The translations under genes were made by a program, and so were the position numbers. The notes beneath the pieces were generated by a model. It searched no databases. It was given only the letters and a program-made list of their open reading frames with translations, and was not told the origin of the DNA. A stretch of DNA of 6,458 nucleotides from assembly GCA_026988585.1 (NCBI GenBank), contig JALSKY010000296.1:1-6458 (forward strand), in the 5' to 3' direction. The DNA is from Deltaproteobacteria bacterium (GTDB taxonomy: Bacteria > Desulfobacterota > Dissulfuribacteria > Dissulfuribacterales > QOAL01). This document shows positions 5,331 to 6,458 of the stretch, piece after piece; positions within the stretch are counted from its first letter, which is position 1; each line of letters opens with the position of its first letter.

Positions 5331-6458
5331 ATGAGTGATGATAGTTTCAAGATCACCCTGAGTGAAAAGGAGTTGCCTGCAGCCTGGTACAATGTGCTGC
5401 CTGATCTGCCTGAGCCCCTGGCTCCGCCTCTGAATCCGACCACCGGCGAGCCTGTCACGCCGGATGAGCTCAGGGCAATCTTCCCGGATTCCCTGATTCA
5501 GCAGGAGATGAGCCAGGAATCATGGATCGAGATTCCGGAAGAGGTCAGAGAGATCTACAAGCTTTGGCGGCCCTCGCCTCTGCACAGGGCTCGGAGGCTG
5601 GAGAAGGCCCTTGGCACTCCGGCAAGGCTCTACTTCAAGAACGAAGGCGTAAGTCCACCAGGCAGTCACAAGCCTAATACAGCGATTGCCCAGGCTTACT
5701 ACAACAAGAAGGCAGGGATCAATAGGCTCACCACCGAGACTGGAGCAGGCCAGTGGGGCAGTGCCCTCTCATTTGCCTGTAGTCTCTTTGACATGAAGTG
5801 CAGGGTCTATATGGTCAAGGTGAGTTACAACCAGAAGCCCTACCGCAGGGTGCTCATGCATGTATGGGGAGGAGAGGTCTTCCCCTCTCCAACCGATCAG
5901 ACTGCAGCAGGCCGCGCAGTTCTTGAAAGGAATCCCGATTCCATGGGCAGTCTTGGGATAGCCATATCTGAGGCGGTTGAAGAGGCAGCAACAAACCCTG
6001 ACACCAACTATGCCCTGGGAAGTGTACTGAATCATGTCCTGCTGCATCAGACTGTCATAGGTCTGGAGACAAGAAAACAGTTAGCGCTGGTGGATGACAA
6101 GGCAGATGTCATTGTGGGGTGTGTAGGAGGAGGTTCCAATTTCGCCGGACTGGTGCTGCCCTATGTCAAGGACAAGTTGTCCGGCAGGGATGACCTGGAG
6201 ATCATAGCCATCGAACCAAAGAGTTGTCCAACCCTGACCAAGGGGCTCTATCAATATGATTATGGGGATACAGCCGGGATGACCCCTCTGATGCTCATGT
6301 ACACACTGGGACACAATTTTGAGCCTCCTGGCATCCATGCAGGGGGGCTGCGTTATCATGGAGATGCCCCGATCCTGTGTAATCTGGTGAAAAATGGTGT
6401 GGTCAAGCCCAGGGCCTATACCCAGAATCCTGTATTCGAGGCGGCTGTCCTCTTTGCC
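5331..6458 (+). CDS. trpB2: Tryptophan synthase beta chain, TrpB2 type (3' end beyond window)
   Basis: The frame is open from ATG to the right edge: 376 codons of an expected total of about 450. TrpB uses pyridoxal phosphate (PLP) to join indole and serine into tryptophan. The PLP lysine is K114 in GSHKPNTA (111-118), the form typical of TrpB2; ordinary TrpB has HKINN here. The catalytic glutamate is E136 in ETGAGQWG (136-143), and the phosphate-binding loop is GGGSN (266-270). The N-terminal extension (1-about 80, including LPDLPEPLAPPLNP) and HAGGLRYHG near 340-350 also fit TrpB2 rather than the trpA-partnered TrpB1. TrpB2 is often a stand-alone enzyme thought to salvage indole. No trpA or other trp gene is in view. 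The start is supported by AAGGAG eight bases upstream. Confidence 0.95.
   Translation, partial: MSDDSFKITLSEKELPAAWYNVLPDLPEPLAPPLNPTTGEPVTPDELRAIFPDSLIQQEMSQESWIEIPEEVREIYKLWRPSPLHRARRLEKALGTPARLYFKNEGVSPPGSHKPNTAIAQAYYNKKAGINRLTTETGAGQWGSALSFACSLFDMKCRVYMVKVSYNQKPYRRVLMHVWGGEVFPSPTDQTAAGRAVLERNPDSMGSLGIAISEAVEEAATNPDTNYALGSVLNHVLLHQTVIGLETRKQLALVDDKADVIVGCVGGGSNFAGLVLPYVKDKLSGRDDLEIIAIEPKSCPTLTKGLYQYDYGDTAGMTPLMLMYTLGHNFEPPGIHAGGLRYHGDAPILCNLVKNGVVKPRAYTQNPVFEAAVLFA

Overview
The window looks like a chromosomal piece of a Gram-negative bacterium of moderate GC content, most plausibly Desulfobacterota (the former Deltaproteobacteria). The reasons are the gene order hrcA-grpE-dnaK, a DnaK with a proteobacterial-type C-terminus, an outer-membrane barrel protein of the SphA/phenol-MetA family, and a TrpB2-type tryptophan synthase beta chain. 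The taxonomic placement is an inference from family knowledge and was not tested by a search. No mobile element, CRISPR array, tRNA or rRNA was seen.

Layout. Positions 1-131 are AT-rich and have no convincing gene. A Rho-independent terminator at 132-173 (minus strand) ends the heat-shock operon. The operon itself runs on the minus strand: hrcA (3854-2826), grpE (2824-2216, one base after the hrcA stop codon and translationally coupled to it), a 73-base gap, then dnaK (2142-217). dnaJ is not downstream. Positions 3855-4254 form a 400-base divergent control region. On the plus strand follow an outer-membrane protein gene (4255-5262) and, 68 bases later, trpB2 (from 5331), which runs off the right edge after 376 codons.

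How the genes work together. DnaK (Hsp70) and its nucleotide exchange factor GrpE form the core protein-folding machine. HrcA is the classical repressor of heat-shock genes through the CIRCE operator, but no CIRCE element is visible in this window. The two plus-strand genes could share a transcript; the biological link between a barrel protein and a tryptophan synthase beta chain is unclear.

The most interesting region is the leader upstream of hrcA. A good sigma70-type promoter (TTGACA-N17-TATGTT) is followed almost at once by a 13-bp hairpin. One arm of that hairpin is also perfectly complementary over 10 bases to the hrcA start-codon region. The other arm nearly duplicates the start region and can alternatively pair with a third segment downstream. 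This could be a conformational switch or a set of repressor operators. A dense cluster of CCAT/ATGG half-sites lies across the promoter and upstream of it. A smaller pair of mutually exclusive stems covers the trpB2 ribosome binding site.
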